Part shown: positions 24,293-33,077 of the stretch, piece by piece
Layout of the letters: each line of letters opens with the position of its first letter
Position numbering within the stretch: the stretch's first letter is position 1
NCBI GenBank assembly: GCA_963817615.1
Contig: CAWFPH010000002.1
Location: 1,984,001 to 2,048,000, forward strand
Reading direction: 5' to 3'
DNA: 64,000 bases
DNA from: FEN-1219 sp963817615
Lineage (GTDB): Bacteria; Pseudomonadota; Gammaproteobacteria; Steroidobacterales; Rariloculaceae
Made by a program: the position numbers and the translations under genes
The notes under the pieces: model-generated
The model's input: only the letters and a program-made list of their open reading frames with translations
The model's database searches: none
Told to the model about the DNA's origin: nothing

Positions 24293-26982
24293 GCCACTAC
24301 TTCGCGGTGGCGCTGCGCAAGCTGCGCTCGGCGCCGGTTGCGGCGGCGATGAATGTGCTCACGCTGGCGCTGGGGCTCGCGTGCTTCGTCGCCGTGTATG
24401 CGTTCGTCGCGTTCTGGGGGAGCGCCGAACGGCAGTTCGCGAAAGCCGATCGCATCGCCGTGCTGACCGAGAGCATGACGCTTGCAGACAACAGCTTTTC
24501 GTACGAGGACGAGCCGGCCGTTCCCGAGATCGCGGCGCAATATCTAAAGTCCGAGTTCCCAGGCATCGAGAAGACCGCGCGCGCTGTGCATATCGACGGG
24601 CAAATGGTCGCTGCCGGCGGGCGCGCGTTACACAAGATCGGAGTCGCGGTCGATCCACAGTTCCTCGAGCTATTCGAGCTGCCGTTCGTCGCGGGCGATC
24701 CGCGCACCGCGCTGGCGCGGCCGCGCAGCGCCGTGTTGACGCAAGATCTCGCGGTGCAGCTCTTCGGCTCGGCCGAGCCGCTCGGTCAAGCGGTGCGGAT
24801 CGGCAATACGGTGGACGCGACGGTCACCGGCGTGCTCGGGCCTGTGCCCGAGCCGTCGCACATGGGGCGCTCATCGTCCGCGCCGCTCAAATTCGACTTC
24901 CTCGCCTCGTTCGACGTGCTCGAGGCGATCCGCTCGAGCACGGCGCAGCCGGGCGCGCCGCCGCCGCGCGAGCACTGGGATCAGTCGTCCGCACTCACCT
25001 ATGTGCTCCTGCCCGAGGACGGCAGCTTCACGCTCCGAGCATTGCGCGCGCAGTTGCCGAGCTTCACGAAGCGGCACGTGCCGCCGGAGATGGCGGGCTT
25101 CATGACGCTGTCGTTCGACGCGGAATCGGTGCGCGACGTGCTCGCTAACGCCCAGGGCGACGGCTTGTTCCTCGAGGATTCGGGACACGCCTTGCCGGCG
25201 CTGCTGCTCGCGTTCGGCGGGCTCGTGCTCGCGCTCGCCTGCGTGAACTATGCGAATCTCGCGACGGCCCGCGCGGCGGGACGCGCGCGCGAGGTGGGTC
25301 TGCGCAGAGTGCTGGGTGCGCGCCGCTCGCAGATTGCGGCGCAGCACCTGCTCGAGGCCGGGCTGCTCACGACGCTCGCGCTCGGCGTCGCGCTCGCGAT
25401 CGTGCGCTTCGCGTTGCCCGCGCTCGGCACGTTCGCCGAAGCCGACCTCGGACCGACGCTGTTCGACGGTGCGCGGTTCTTCGGGTTCGTCGCCGTAGTC
25501 ATCGGCGTGGTGACCGTCGCGGCCGGCGCCTATCCGGCCGTCGTGCTCGCGCGCGTGCGCCCGGTCGCGACGCTGCACGCGTCGCGCACGCAACTCGGCT
25601 CGAAGATGCTGTCGACGCTGTTGATCGGTGTGCAGTTCGCGGCAGCGAGCTTCCTTCTGATCGCGCTGGCGATCGCCGTGCTGGAAAACCAGCACCTGCG
25701 GCGCACGGGGCTTGCTGCGAACGCCGATCCGTTGGTGCTGATCGAGAACGACGCGAAGACGACGAAGGTGGAATCGAAGACGTTACGTGCCGAGCTCGAA
25801 CGCGTGCCCGAAGTGAAGGGCACAACCGAAATCGACAGCGCGCCGTGGGTCACCTTGAGCGGCGGTCTCGTGAGCCGTTCGGCCGATTCGAGCGCGCCGG
25901 CGCGGGTCGTCGCGAATCACGGCGTCGGCTTCGACTTCTTCGGAACGTTCGGCATCGAGCTGATCGCGGGACGCGCGTTCAGCCCCGAGCGCGACGCCGT
26001 GCCGGACGAGCGGCCTGCGGCGCCGGCGAATAGCGCCGAGTCGCCGCAGCAGCCGGGCGAGACGGAGCGGGCGCCGCCGGACGCATCCGGCGGCACACGG
26101 CCGGCGGCGTCCGGATCGAATGGAACCGCATCGAGTCGATCCGAGTCCGCGGCGTCCGGTGCAGCAGAGAACGCGCGCAAACCCGGCGAGCCCGGCGCCG
26201 TGCGCGATACGAGGGCTCCGAACGTGCCGATACCCGTGATCGTCGATCGCCAGTTCGTCGAGCGATTCGGCTTCGCGTCGCCGGCCGCCGCCGTCGGTCA
26301 GACCTTGTACTTCCCCGATCGCATGATGAAGGCGTTCGGCGGCAAGGCACAGCCGCTCACGATCGTCGGCGTCGCCGAGAATCGAACGTTCGTGTTCTAT
26401 AGTGTGATGAACACGGCCGGGACGATATACCGCCTCGCGCCGCGCGCGAGGTTCGTGGTTGCGCGTCTCGCCCGCGACGACGTGACGGGCGCGTTGGACG
26501 GGATCGACAATGCTTGGCGTGCGCTCGCACCGAACGTCGCGATCAGCCGCCATTTCCTCGATGACTATTTCGAGCAGGCTTACTCGACGTTTCTGCACGT
26601 GGAGCGGGTGCTGAGCGGCCTCGCATTGCTCGCGGTCGCGATCTCGGTGACCGGACTGTTCGGCATGGCCACGCTGATAGCGGGCCGACGGATGCGCGAG
26701 TTGGGGGTGCGCAAGGCGCTAGGCGGGAGCCAGCGCCAGATGATCGGCCTTTTGCTCGAAGGCTTCACTCGGCCGGTGCTCGCCGCGAACGTCGTTGCAT
26801 GGCCGCTCGCTTACATGGGCGCCCGCGCGTACCTGAACACGTTCCGCGCACCGATCGCAATCACCCCTCTGCCGTTCATCGCCGCGCTCGCGGCGACGCT
26901 CGCGATCGCTTGGCTTGCCGTGGTCTCGCAGACGCTCGCCGCGGCGCGCGCGCGGCCGGCCGAGGTGCTCCGGTATGAGTGA
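24286..26982 (+). CDS. Orphan duplicated FtsX/MacB-type ABC permease (ADOP-like)
   Basis: An 898-residue inner-membrane protein with two MacB-PCD plus FtsX units. Unit one has an N-terminal span (VAAAMNVLTLALGLACFVAV), a periplasmic domain, then three spans including ALLLAFGGLVLALACVNYAN and the coupling helix text REVGLRRVLGARRSQI. Unit two repeats this, ending with RMRELGVRKALGGSQRQMIG and two more spans. A roughly 80-residue Pro/Ala/Ser/Glu-rich linker (near 26000-26215) interrupts the second periplasmic domain. No ATPase gene is adjacent, as in the duplicated orphan permeases common in Acidobacteria. Start ATG 24286 is inferred from the FtsX-type beginning MLSHYFAVALRKLRSAP. Substrate unknown. 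Confidence 0.85.
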   Translation: MLSHYFAVALRKLRSAPVAAAMNVLTLALGLACFVAVYAFVAFWGSAERQFAKADRIAVLTESMTLADNSFSYEDEPAVPEIAAQYLKSEFPGIEKTARAVHIDGQMVAAGGRALHKIGVAVDPQFLELFELPFVAGDPRTALARPRSAVLTQDLAVQLFGSAEPLGQAVRIGNTVDATVTGVLGPVPEPSHMGRSSSAPLKFDFLASFDVLEAIRSSTAQPGAPPPREHWDQSSALTYVLLPEDGSFTLRALRAQLPSFTKRHVPPEMAGFMTLSFDAESVRDVLANAQGDGLFLEDSGHALPALLLAFGGLVLALACVNYANLATARAAGRAREVGLRRVLGARRSQIAAQHLLEAGLLTTLALGVALAIVRFALPALGTFAEADLGPTLFDGARFFGFVAVVIGVVTVAAGAYPAVVLARVRPVATLHASRTQLGSKMLSTLLIGVQFAAASFLLIALAIAVLENQHLRRTGLAANADPLVLIENDAKTTKVESKTLRAELERVPEVKGTTEIDSAPWVTLSGGLVSRSADSSAPARVVANHGVGFDFFGTFGIELIAGRAFSPERDAVPDERPAAPANSAESPQQPGETERAPPDASGGTRPAASGSNGTASSRSESAASGAAENARKPGEPGAVRDTRAPNVPIPVIVDRQFVERFGFASPAAAVGQTLYFPDRMMKAFGGKAQPLTIVGVAENRTFVFYSVMNTAGTIYRLAPRARFVVARLARDDVTGALDGIDNAWRALAPNVAISRHFLDDYFEQAYSTFLHVERVLSGLALLAVAISVTGLFGMATLIAGRRMRELGVRKALGGSQRQMIGLLLEGFTRPVLAANVVAWPLAYMGARAYLNTFRAPIAITPLPFIAALAATLAIAWLAVVSQTLAAARARPAEVLRYE

Positions 26983-27151
26983 CGCGCATCGTACCCTCGC
27001 ACGCGCCGGGTCGATCACCTGCGGCTGTGCTGCAACGGCCGGCGCAGAAGGATCGGGCCGAGCGCCGGCCGGTACGGCCGTTGCGCAGCGCCCGATCGTG
27101 CGGGACGATGGCGGCGCGGCAACCGGATGCCGCAGCCGCCGAGGAGCCGTC

Positions 27152-28288
27152 GTGCGAACGTTCAGCCGCTACCGATTGATGCCGAGCGTGGTCCTCGTCG
27201 CGGCGTCGCTCATGAGCGGCGCAGCGCTCGGACAGCCCGCGCGCGGCTCGGCGTCGGCACCCGCGATGCGCGGCGACGGCCCGCCTCCGAAGGCCGCGCC
27301 GTTCAGCATCACGCGCGCAGATCCGGGTCTCGATGCGATCGTCGCGACGAACGCCAAGGCAGAGCTCATCGCGAGCGGCTTCGGCTTGAACGAAGGGCCG
27401 GTCTGGGTGCGCGACGGGGATTCCGGTTATCTGCTCGTGAGCGGCTTGCTCGACAACGTCCTTTACAAGATCTCGGCCGACAGGCAGGTGTCGGTGTTCC
27501 TCGAGAAGGCCGGTTACAGCGGTACGGACGTCGAGCACGTCGGCGCACAGACACGCAGTGGCCGCTCGCACGTGCTGCTGATCGGGCCGAGCTGCGCGGG
27601 CCTCGATTCTCAGGGCCGGCTCATCTGGTGCGCCGACAACGACCGCGCGCTGATGCGCCTCGAGAAGGACGGCACACGCACGGTCTTGTCGAGCGGTCAC
27701 GAGGGCAAACGTTTCAGCGGACCGAACGACATCGCGATCCGGCGCGACGACGGTGTCTACCTCACCGATAACGACTTCGGCTTGCGCGACGCGGGGCGTA
27801 ACCCGGACAAGCAGATGCCGAACGGCATCTGGCTGATCAAGGACGGCCGGTCGACGCTCGTGCTCGACGCCGCGACCCTCGGCGGTATCCCGAACGGCAT
27901 CGCCCTCTCGCCGGACGAGAAGTACCTCTACGCGACCGCGCTGCAGAAGCTGATGCGCTACGAGGTGAAGCCCGACGGCACGCTCGGCGCCGGCAGCTTG
28001 TTCGCCGAAGGCGCCGGGATCGGCGACGGCATGAAGACCGATGCGCGCGGCAATCTCTATTCGACGAACGGTGCGGGGCCGGGCGTCATTCGGATCACCG
28101 CGCCGACGGGCACGCTGCTCGGCTATCTCAACTTGCCGATCTACGGCGGCGAGCCGAAGCGGCAGATCTGCGCGACGAACCTCGCGTTCGGCGACGCGGA
28201 CGGCAAGAGCTTGTACATCAGTGCGTGCGACGCCGTGTATCGGATTCGGCTCGCGGTCGCGGGCACGATGCGGCCGATTGGCCGCTGA
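27152..28288 (+). CDS. SMP-30/gluconolactonase-like exported beta-propeller, second copy
   Basis: A 378-residue propeller of the same superfamily as the protein at 13778 but only distantly alike. A GTG at 27152 with GAGGAG five bases upstream is chosen; it yields a Sec-type signal (RLMPSVVLVAASLMSGAALG) ending near GQPARG. Blade motifs: GLNEGPVWVRDGDSGYLLVS, RFSGPNDIAIRRDDGVYLTD, GIPNGIALSPDEKYLYATAL and GIGDGMKTDARGNLYSTNGA. The first Glu, Asn and Asp of these match the metal-binding set. A second possible start is ATG 27179. It follows the permease by 170 bp on the same strand. Probable periplasmic lactonase; substrate unknown. Confidence 0.85.
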   Translation: MRTFSRYRLMPSVVLVAASLMSGAALGQPARGSASAPAMRGDGPPPKAAPFSITRADPGLDAIVATNAKAELIASGFGLNEGPVWVRDGDSGYLLVSGLLDNVLYKISADRQVSVFLEKAGYSGTDVEHVGAQTRSGRSHVLLIGPSCAGLDSQGRLIWCADNDRALMRLEKDGTRTVLSSGHEGKRFSGPNDIAIRRDDGVYLTDNDFGLRDAGRNPDKQMPNGIWLIKDGRSTLVLDAATLGGIPNGIALSPDEKYLYATALQKLMRYEVKPDGTLGAGSLFAEGAGIGDGMKTDARGNLYSTNGAGPGVIRITAPTGTLLGYLNLPIYGGEPKRQICATNLAFGDADGKSLYISACDAVYRIRLAVAGTMRPIGR

Positions 28289-28557
28289 AGGTCGGCGCGG
28301 AGCCGGCCAAGCCCCGTCCCTGACGGTACTTTCCGGTACGAAAGGGCCATGGCGGTGCCTCGAAATCTGTCAAATCGTGAAGTGGTTCGCGGCCGATCTG
28401 TGTATCCTGTGATGAGGTTCACGTGTCGGACGCACTACCAACGATAACTACGGGTCCGGGCGAGATGTTTTCCAGCGATCGACCTGCGTTCCCGGGAGCC
28501 GCCGCGCCGCCGCCGTGACGGGAGCCTGATTCACGCCAACACTGTTCAAACGGTGCC

Positions 28558-30618
28558 ATGAACAACAACAACAATAATGACGCGAACGTTCAAGTCGTCG
28601 ACGCTGACTCTCCGACCGGAGAGTATCCGGCGCTCGATGAGACGCTATTCCTGGGCGGCCACGCGCCGCCGCGTTTGAACGGCAACGACGTCCAAAGTTG
28701 CGACTCGGAAGATGGGGGCGCGACCTTCTGGCTTTCCTATCTAGAGGTGGAGATCGCCCGGTTGCACGGCAAATGGGCGCACGTCGAGGCGGAGTTTAAA
28801 GGCCGCGGGACCCGGATCGCCGAGCTGCAGGAAGAGTTGCGCGGCCGTGAAGCGGTTGCCGACGAGCTTTCCGCACGGCTCGAGGACAGCGCTGCTGCCT
28901 TGATCGAGCGCAATCAGGAGATCGGTCGCAAGGAAGCCGAGTTTGCCGCGCTGACGGCCGCCCACGAGGCGCGGGGAGCCGATATCGAGCAGGCCGGCGC
29001 CGCGGTAGCGGCGGCCGAAGAGCGGTGCCGCTCGCTCGAGCAGGATCTCGCGAGCGCGAGGTCGGAGATCTCCTTGCTGCGCTCGGCGCTCGAGCGCGAG
29101 CGCCAGACGGCAGCCGCGCTGCACGAGCGTATCGAGGCCCTCACGGCGGAAGGGCACGGACTTCGCGAGAAAGTGCAGGATCTGGAGACGTATATCGACG
29201 GCCGCCAGCACGCTTGGGACGACCTCAAGTCGCAGGTGGCCGATCATAGAGATGCGCTTGCCGGCTTGAAGAAGGCCATGAAGGCGAAGGACCGCGACGG
29301 GGAGCGCCACGAACGGGACCGGCGGACGCTTGCCGCGCAAATCCTGAATCTCGAGCGCGAGGCAGCAGAGCTGAAAGGTCGCCGCAAGGAGCGAGAGGCC
29401 GCATACGACGAGCTGCAGAAGAAGCTGGCGGACCACTTCGAATTGACCGAGCGGCTCAAAGCCGACCTCGTGCGGCGCGCGCAGGAGACCGAGCATGCGC
29501 TCGCGAAGGCGGCGGACGATCGCAGACGCGCAGAGGAGCTCGAGCGTACGAGCGCGCGCAAAGACGAGAACATTGCCGAGATCGAGGCAGAGCTCGCCCA
29601 GGGACGTGCGGCGATCCGGGATCTCGGCGGCGCCCGGGACGAACTATCCAAACGCGTTGCGGATCTCGAGATCGCCGCGGAACACGGCGTCGAAGAGCGG
29701 GTCGCGCTGCGCGAGGAGCTCAGAGCGAGCAACGAGCAGCTGAGCGCGCTGCGCCAGTTGGACTCGAGCCGCGAGGCAGAGCTCGCACGCAGCCGGGAAG
29801 CGGCGGACGAGAACGCCCGGCTCGCAAAGGGTCTCCGGGACGAGCTCGCAGCGGCGAAACGCGAGAACGCCGAGCGGGCGGAGGAACTGCGTCGTGCCGG
29901 CCAACGAGCTGCAGAGCTCGACGCGGTGCATTCCGCCGCGCTATCGGAATCGGCAGATTTGCAGTCGAAGCTCGCGGCTCAGCGAGAGCTTGTCTCGAAC
30001 TTCGAGCAGGAGCTGCGCGCTAAGCACGCGGCCCTCGACGTACTGCAGCGTAACGTGCAACGCATCAGCGACCTGCGCGCAAGCGTTGCAGCGCTCGATC
30101 GGCGAATCGGCACCGAGCCGGCAACGGATCGGAAACGTTTCGGGGGCGCCCTCCTGGAAGCCGCTGACGGCGGGATAGCAGCGGAGTTCGCCGAGACTAT
30201 CGCCGGCGGCGACACCCCCGCCGATGCGGCGCCGCGAGCCGAGTTGCTGCCCAGCGCCGTTTTCTTGGAGGATGGCCGCTCATATTTCGACGTGGGCGAG
30301 CCGCTGGAGGAAGCGGATGCGGGACGCCCGCGCCTCGTTGCGACCGTCGGCGGGCAGTTGGTCTCGTACGCGCTCGGCAAGTCCGAGATGACGATCGGAC
30401 GCGGCAGGCTCAGCGATATTCGAATCGCGAGCCACTATGTCAGCAGGGTGCATGCACGGATCACGACGCGAGGAATCGGAATCCAAATCGAGGACGCCGG
30501 CAGCAAGAACGGTATCCTCGTGAACGCCGAGCGAGTGCAGCGCTGCATTCTTCGCGACGGCGACGTCGTGAGTCTCGGCGGCGAGCTCGATTTGCGATTC
30601 GTCGACGCTCGACACTGA
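28558..30618 (+). CDS. Long coiled-coil protein with C-terminal FHA domain
   Basis: A 686-residue cytoplasmic protein. It opens with MNNNNNND (an AT-rich codon run that may aid initiation). About residues 60-520 are almost continuous Glu/Arg/Ala/Leu heptads, a long coiled coil. A linker follows, then an FHA domain near 600-680: SYALGKSEMTIGRGRLSDIR, SHYVSRVHARI and DAGSKNGILVNAERVQ contain the conserved GR, SxxH and N residues for phosphothreonine binding. This combination suggests a scaffold that responds to Thr kinases, but no kinase or phosphatase gene is near. No membrane segment. The 269 bp upstream hold no gene. Family name unknown to me. Confidence 0.85.
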   Translation: MNNNNNNDANVQVVDADSPTGEYPALDETLFLGGHAPPRLNGNDVQSCDSEDGGATFWLSYLEVEIARLHGKWAHVEAEFKGRGTRIAELQEELRGREAVADELSARLEDSAAALIERNQEIGRKEAEFAALTAAHEARGADIEQAGAAVAAAEERCRSLEQDLASARSEISLLRSALERERQTAAALHERIEALTAEGHGLREKVQDLETYIDGRQHAWDDLKSQVADHRDALAGLKKAMKAKDRDGERHERDRRTLAAQILNLEREAAELKGRRKEREAAYDELQKKLADHFELTERLKADLVRRAQETEHALAKAADDRRRAEELERTSARKDENIAEIEAELAQGRAAIRDLGGARDELSKRVADLEIAAEHGVEERVALREELRASNEQLSALRQLDSSREAELARSREAADENARLAKGLRDELAAAKRENAERAEELRRAGQRAAELDAVHSAALSESADLQSKLAAQRELVSNFEQELRAKHAALDVLQRNVQRISDLRASVAALDRRIGTEPATDRKRFGGALLEAADGGIAAEFAETIAGGDTPADAAPRAELLPSAVFLEDGRSYFDVGEPLEEADAGRPRLVATVGGQLVSYALGKSEMTIGRGRLSDIRIASHYVSRVHARITTRGIGIQIEDAGSKNGILVNAERVQRCILRDGDVVSLGGELDLRFVDARH

Positions 30619-30685
30619 GCGTCCGCGCGGCGGCGGAGCGCCGCGGCCGCCGAGCGGGTTCCAGCACGGCGCGACGCACCTGCCG

Positions 30686-31108
30686 GTGGAGCTCGATCCA
30701 TACGACCTGCAGCGATTCGCCGATGCGCAAGCGCGCGTATACGAGGACGTGCGCCGCGAGCTCGCGGCCGGCGAGAAGCGCAGCCACTGGATGTGGTTTG
30801 TATTTCCGCAGATCGAGGGGCTCGGGGCGAGCGCAATGGCCGCCCATTACGCAATCCGCTCGCTCGCAGAGGCGCGCGCGTACCTCGAGCACCCGGTTCT
30901 CGGAGCTCGCCTGCGCGAATGCACGATGTTGGTGAACGCGTTGCAGGGCCAGCCTATCGAAACGATCTTCGGCTACCCCGATTACCTGAAGTTTCGCTCG
31001 TCGATGACGCTGTTCGCGCGTGCGGCGCCGAACGAAACGGCATTCTCCGAGGCGTTGACGAAATATTTCGGCGGTGAGGCGGACCCGCTGACGCTCGCGC
31101 GGCTATGA
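30686..31108 (+). CDS. DUF1810 family protein
   Basis: A 140-residue protein of the DUF1810 family, function unknown. It begins with GTG (MELDPYDLQRFADAQARVYE). Conserved family text follows: ELAAGEKRSHWMWFVFPQIE, GLGASAMAAHYAIRSLAEAR, AYLEHPVLGARLRECTMLV, TIFGYPDYLKFRSSMTLFAR. The WMWFVFPQ and D-x-x-K-x-x-S-x-x-T-L-F motifs are nearly invariant. It lies 67 bp after the FHA gene on the same strand; no functional link is evident. No strong Shine-Dalgarno precedes the GTG. Confidence 0.9.
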   Translation: MELDPYDLQRFADAQARVYEDVRRELAAGEKRSHWMWFVFPQIEGLGASAMAAHYAIRSLAEARAYLEHPVLGARLRECTMLVNALQGQPIETIFGYPDYLKFRSSMTLFARAAPNETAFSEALTKYFGGEADPLTLARL

Positions 31109-31310
31109 TGCCGCCCGTCCGACAGCGGGCGACCGTTCGACCGGAGTCGTCGGTGCCGGCCTTCGGTGCGCGACGTGCCGTTTTGCGTCCTGAGCCTGCT
31201 TATCGGCCCAGGCCGCGACGATTCGGCGGGCTCGAGGCGCAACGAACTCGCGGCGAGGTCTTTTGCCGAGTGCGCGACGCGGGTACCTTAGCGCGATGGA
31301 GGAACCCACC

Positions 31311-31925
31311 ATGAAGCCAATCGTCGTTTATCGACATGCGCTCTCGGGCCATGCTCACCGAGTGGAGCTGTTCTTGGCGCTGCTCGATTTGCCCGTGCAG
31401 CTCGTCGATGTGGACCTGGCGGCGGGCGCGCAGAAGGCGCCGGAGTTCCTGAAGAGGAACCCGTTCGGTCAGGTGCCGGTCATCGAGGATGGCGACGTCA
31501 CGCTCGCCGACAGCAATGCGATTCTCGTCTACCTCGCGCTGCGCTACGACAAGTCGGGCACGTGGTACCCGCGCGAGCCGCTGGCGGCGGCGCACGTGCA
31601 GCAGTGGCTCTCGGTTGCGGCGGGTCAGCTCGCGGGCGGCCCGGCAATGGCGCGTTTCATCAAAGTGTTCGGCGCGCCTTTCGACCACGAGCGACCGGCC
31701 GCCGTCGCGGTGCAGCTGTTCGGCGTGCTCGATGCCGCGCTGGCTCGACAAGCGTTCCTGACGGGCAAAAGCCCGACCATCGCCGACATCGCGATGTACA
31801 CGTATACCGCGCACGCACCCGAGGGCGGCGTGTCGCTCGAGCCGTACGCGAATATTCGAGCATGGCTTGCGCGTATCGAGGCGTTGCCGCGATTCATCGC
31901 AATGCCGCGCGCCGGCGCGAGCTAG
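31311..31925 (+). CDS. Glutathione S-transferase family protein
   Basis: A 204-residue cytosolic GST. The thioredoxin-fold N-terminus MKPIVVYRHALSGHAHRVEL is followed by NPFGQVPVIEDGDVTLADSN (cis-Pro and the gamma-glutamyl-binding Asp-Ser). An all-helical C-terminal domain has LTGKSPTIADIAMYTYTAHA, the N-capping box. The residue that would activate glutathione may be Ser or His of HALSGHAHR. GGAGG lies eight bases before ATG 31311; an in-frame ATG at 31296 is less likely because it overlaps that site. Substrate not predictable. The 385 bp before it share only the DUF1810 gene's end and no other gene. Confidence 0.9.
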   Translation: MKPIVVYRHALSGHAHRVELFLALLDLPVQLVDVDLAAGAQKAPEFLKRNPFGQVPVIEDGDVTLADSNAILVYLALRYDKSGTWYPREPLAAAHVQQWLSVAAGQLAGGPAMARFIKVFGAPFDHERPAAVAVQLFGVLDAALARQAFLTGKSPTIADIAMYTYTAHAPEGGVSLEPYANIRAWLARIEALPRFIAMPRAGAS

Positions 31926-32105
31926 ACGAGCGGCGAGCGGCGAGCGGTGGCGAGGCGGACGGTCGTCCGCTTGCGTAGACGACCTGATGACGACGTGCTG
32001 CGTTGAGATACGCGAGCCGCGTTGAAACGTGAAACCTTCGGCGCTTATGATGGCGCCCGATGTTCCGGCTCCGTCCAATCGCAGCCCACTTCTCTTCCTA
32101 GCCTT

Positions 32106-33077
32106 ATGGATGTTATGTATCGGCCGAGCGGTGCGAACCGCGGCCACGTCTACCGTACGCATGCGACCGCCGCGGACGAGGGCGCGACCGTGCTCGCCTT
32201 TCACGTCGCACGCTTCTGCCATTCCGACGAAGCGGTATGGCGCGAGTCGATTGCGCTCGGCCGCGTGCTCGTCAACGGCTGCCGGGCGTCGGCCGACGAC
32301 ACGTTGCGCGTCGGGGACGCGCTCGAGTTCCACCGGCCGCCGTGGAACGAGCCGGAGGCGCCGGAGTCGTTCGAGGTGGCGTTCGAGGACGACGACGTGC
32401 TCGTCGTCGTGAAGCCCGCGGGCCTGCAGGTCCTGCCGGCCGGTCCCTTCAAGCAACGCACGCTGCTGGAGTTGGTGCGCGCGAGCGCGCCGGAGCGCGC
32501 GGTCGCGGCGCCGGCACATCGGCTCGGACGCGGCACGTCGGGGCTGATCGTATTCGGCAAGACGCCGCTCGGGCGTTCCGCGCTCGGACGCCAGTTTCGC
32601 GAGCTCACGCTCACGAAGACCTACCTCGCATGGGTCGAAGGGGTACGTCTGCCGGTCTCGTTCGCCGCGCGCGAACCCATTGCGCGCGTCGTTCACGGTC
32701 CGCTCAAGATCTTCGTCGCGGCCGAGCAGGGTCGACCGGCGCTCACGCGCGTGCGCGTGCTGCGGCGCACGCCCGCGGCACCGTCGATCGCGCTCGGCGA
32801 CTCGCATGCGCCCGCGGAGGGCGCGACTCGCGAGCGTGCGCTCGTCGCGGCGCAGCCGATCACGGGACGACCCGACCAGATTCGCATTCACTTGGCGGCT
32901 GCCGGCGCGCCGATCGTCGGCGATCCGCTGTTCGGTCCGGGCGGCACGCCGAAGAGCGACGCGCCGCCCGGCCAGGGCGGCTATCTGCTGCATGCCGCCG
33001 CGTTGTCGTTCGCGCTGCCCGCCAGCGGCGCGCGGATCCGGCTGCGCTCGCGGCCGGCCTGGGCGGCCGAGCTCTAG
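32106..33077 (+). CDS. RluA-like pseudouridine synthase with altered catalytic motif
   Basis: A 323-residue protein of the RluA/RluC/RluD fold. An S4-like N-terminal part (IALGRVLVNGCRASADDTLR, VGDALEFHRPPWNEP) precedes the catalytic domain: DDDVLVVVKPAGLQVLPAGP, APAHRLGRGTSGLIVFGKTP, LTLTKTYLAWVEG and ITGRPDQIRIHLAAAGAPIV. In RluA enzymes HRLD carries the catalytic Asp; here codon 32526-32528 is GGA, giving Gly141. Related plant and cyanobacterial sequences are recalled to carry HRLGRGTSG too, so this may be a distinct subgroup with another nucleophile or a non-catalytic RNA binder. The ATG at 32106 starts MDVMYRPSGANRGHVYRTHA. Its end overlaps the convergent ACAD gene by 4 bp. Confidence 0.85.
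   Translation: MDVMYRPSGANRGHVYRTHATAADEGATVLAFHVARFCHSDEAVWRESIALGRVLVNGCRASADDTLRVGDALEFHRPPWNEPEAPESFEVAFEDDDVLVVVKPAGLQVLPAGPFKQRTLLELVRASAPERAVAAPAHRLGRGTSGLIVFGKTPLGRSALGRQFRELTLTKTYLAWVEGVRLPVSFAAREPIARVVHGPLKIFVAAEQGRPALTRVRVLRRTPAAPSIALGDSHAPAEGATRERALVAAQPITGRPDQIRIHLAAAGAPIVGDPLFGPGGTPKSDAPPGQGGYLLHAAALSFALPASGARIRLRSRPAWAAEL

Noticed and set aside
31926..31960. Short GCGAGCG-type tandem repeats after the GST gene
   Set aside because: Only two to three imperfect copies in GC-rich spacer; no structure or gene associated.
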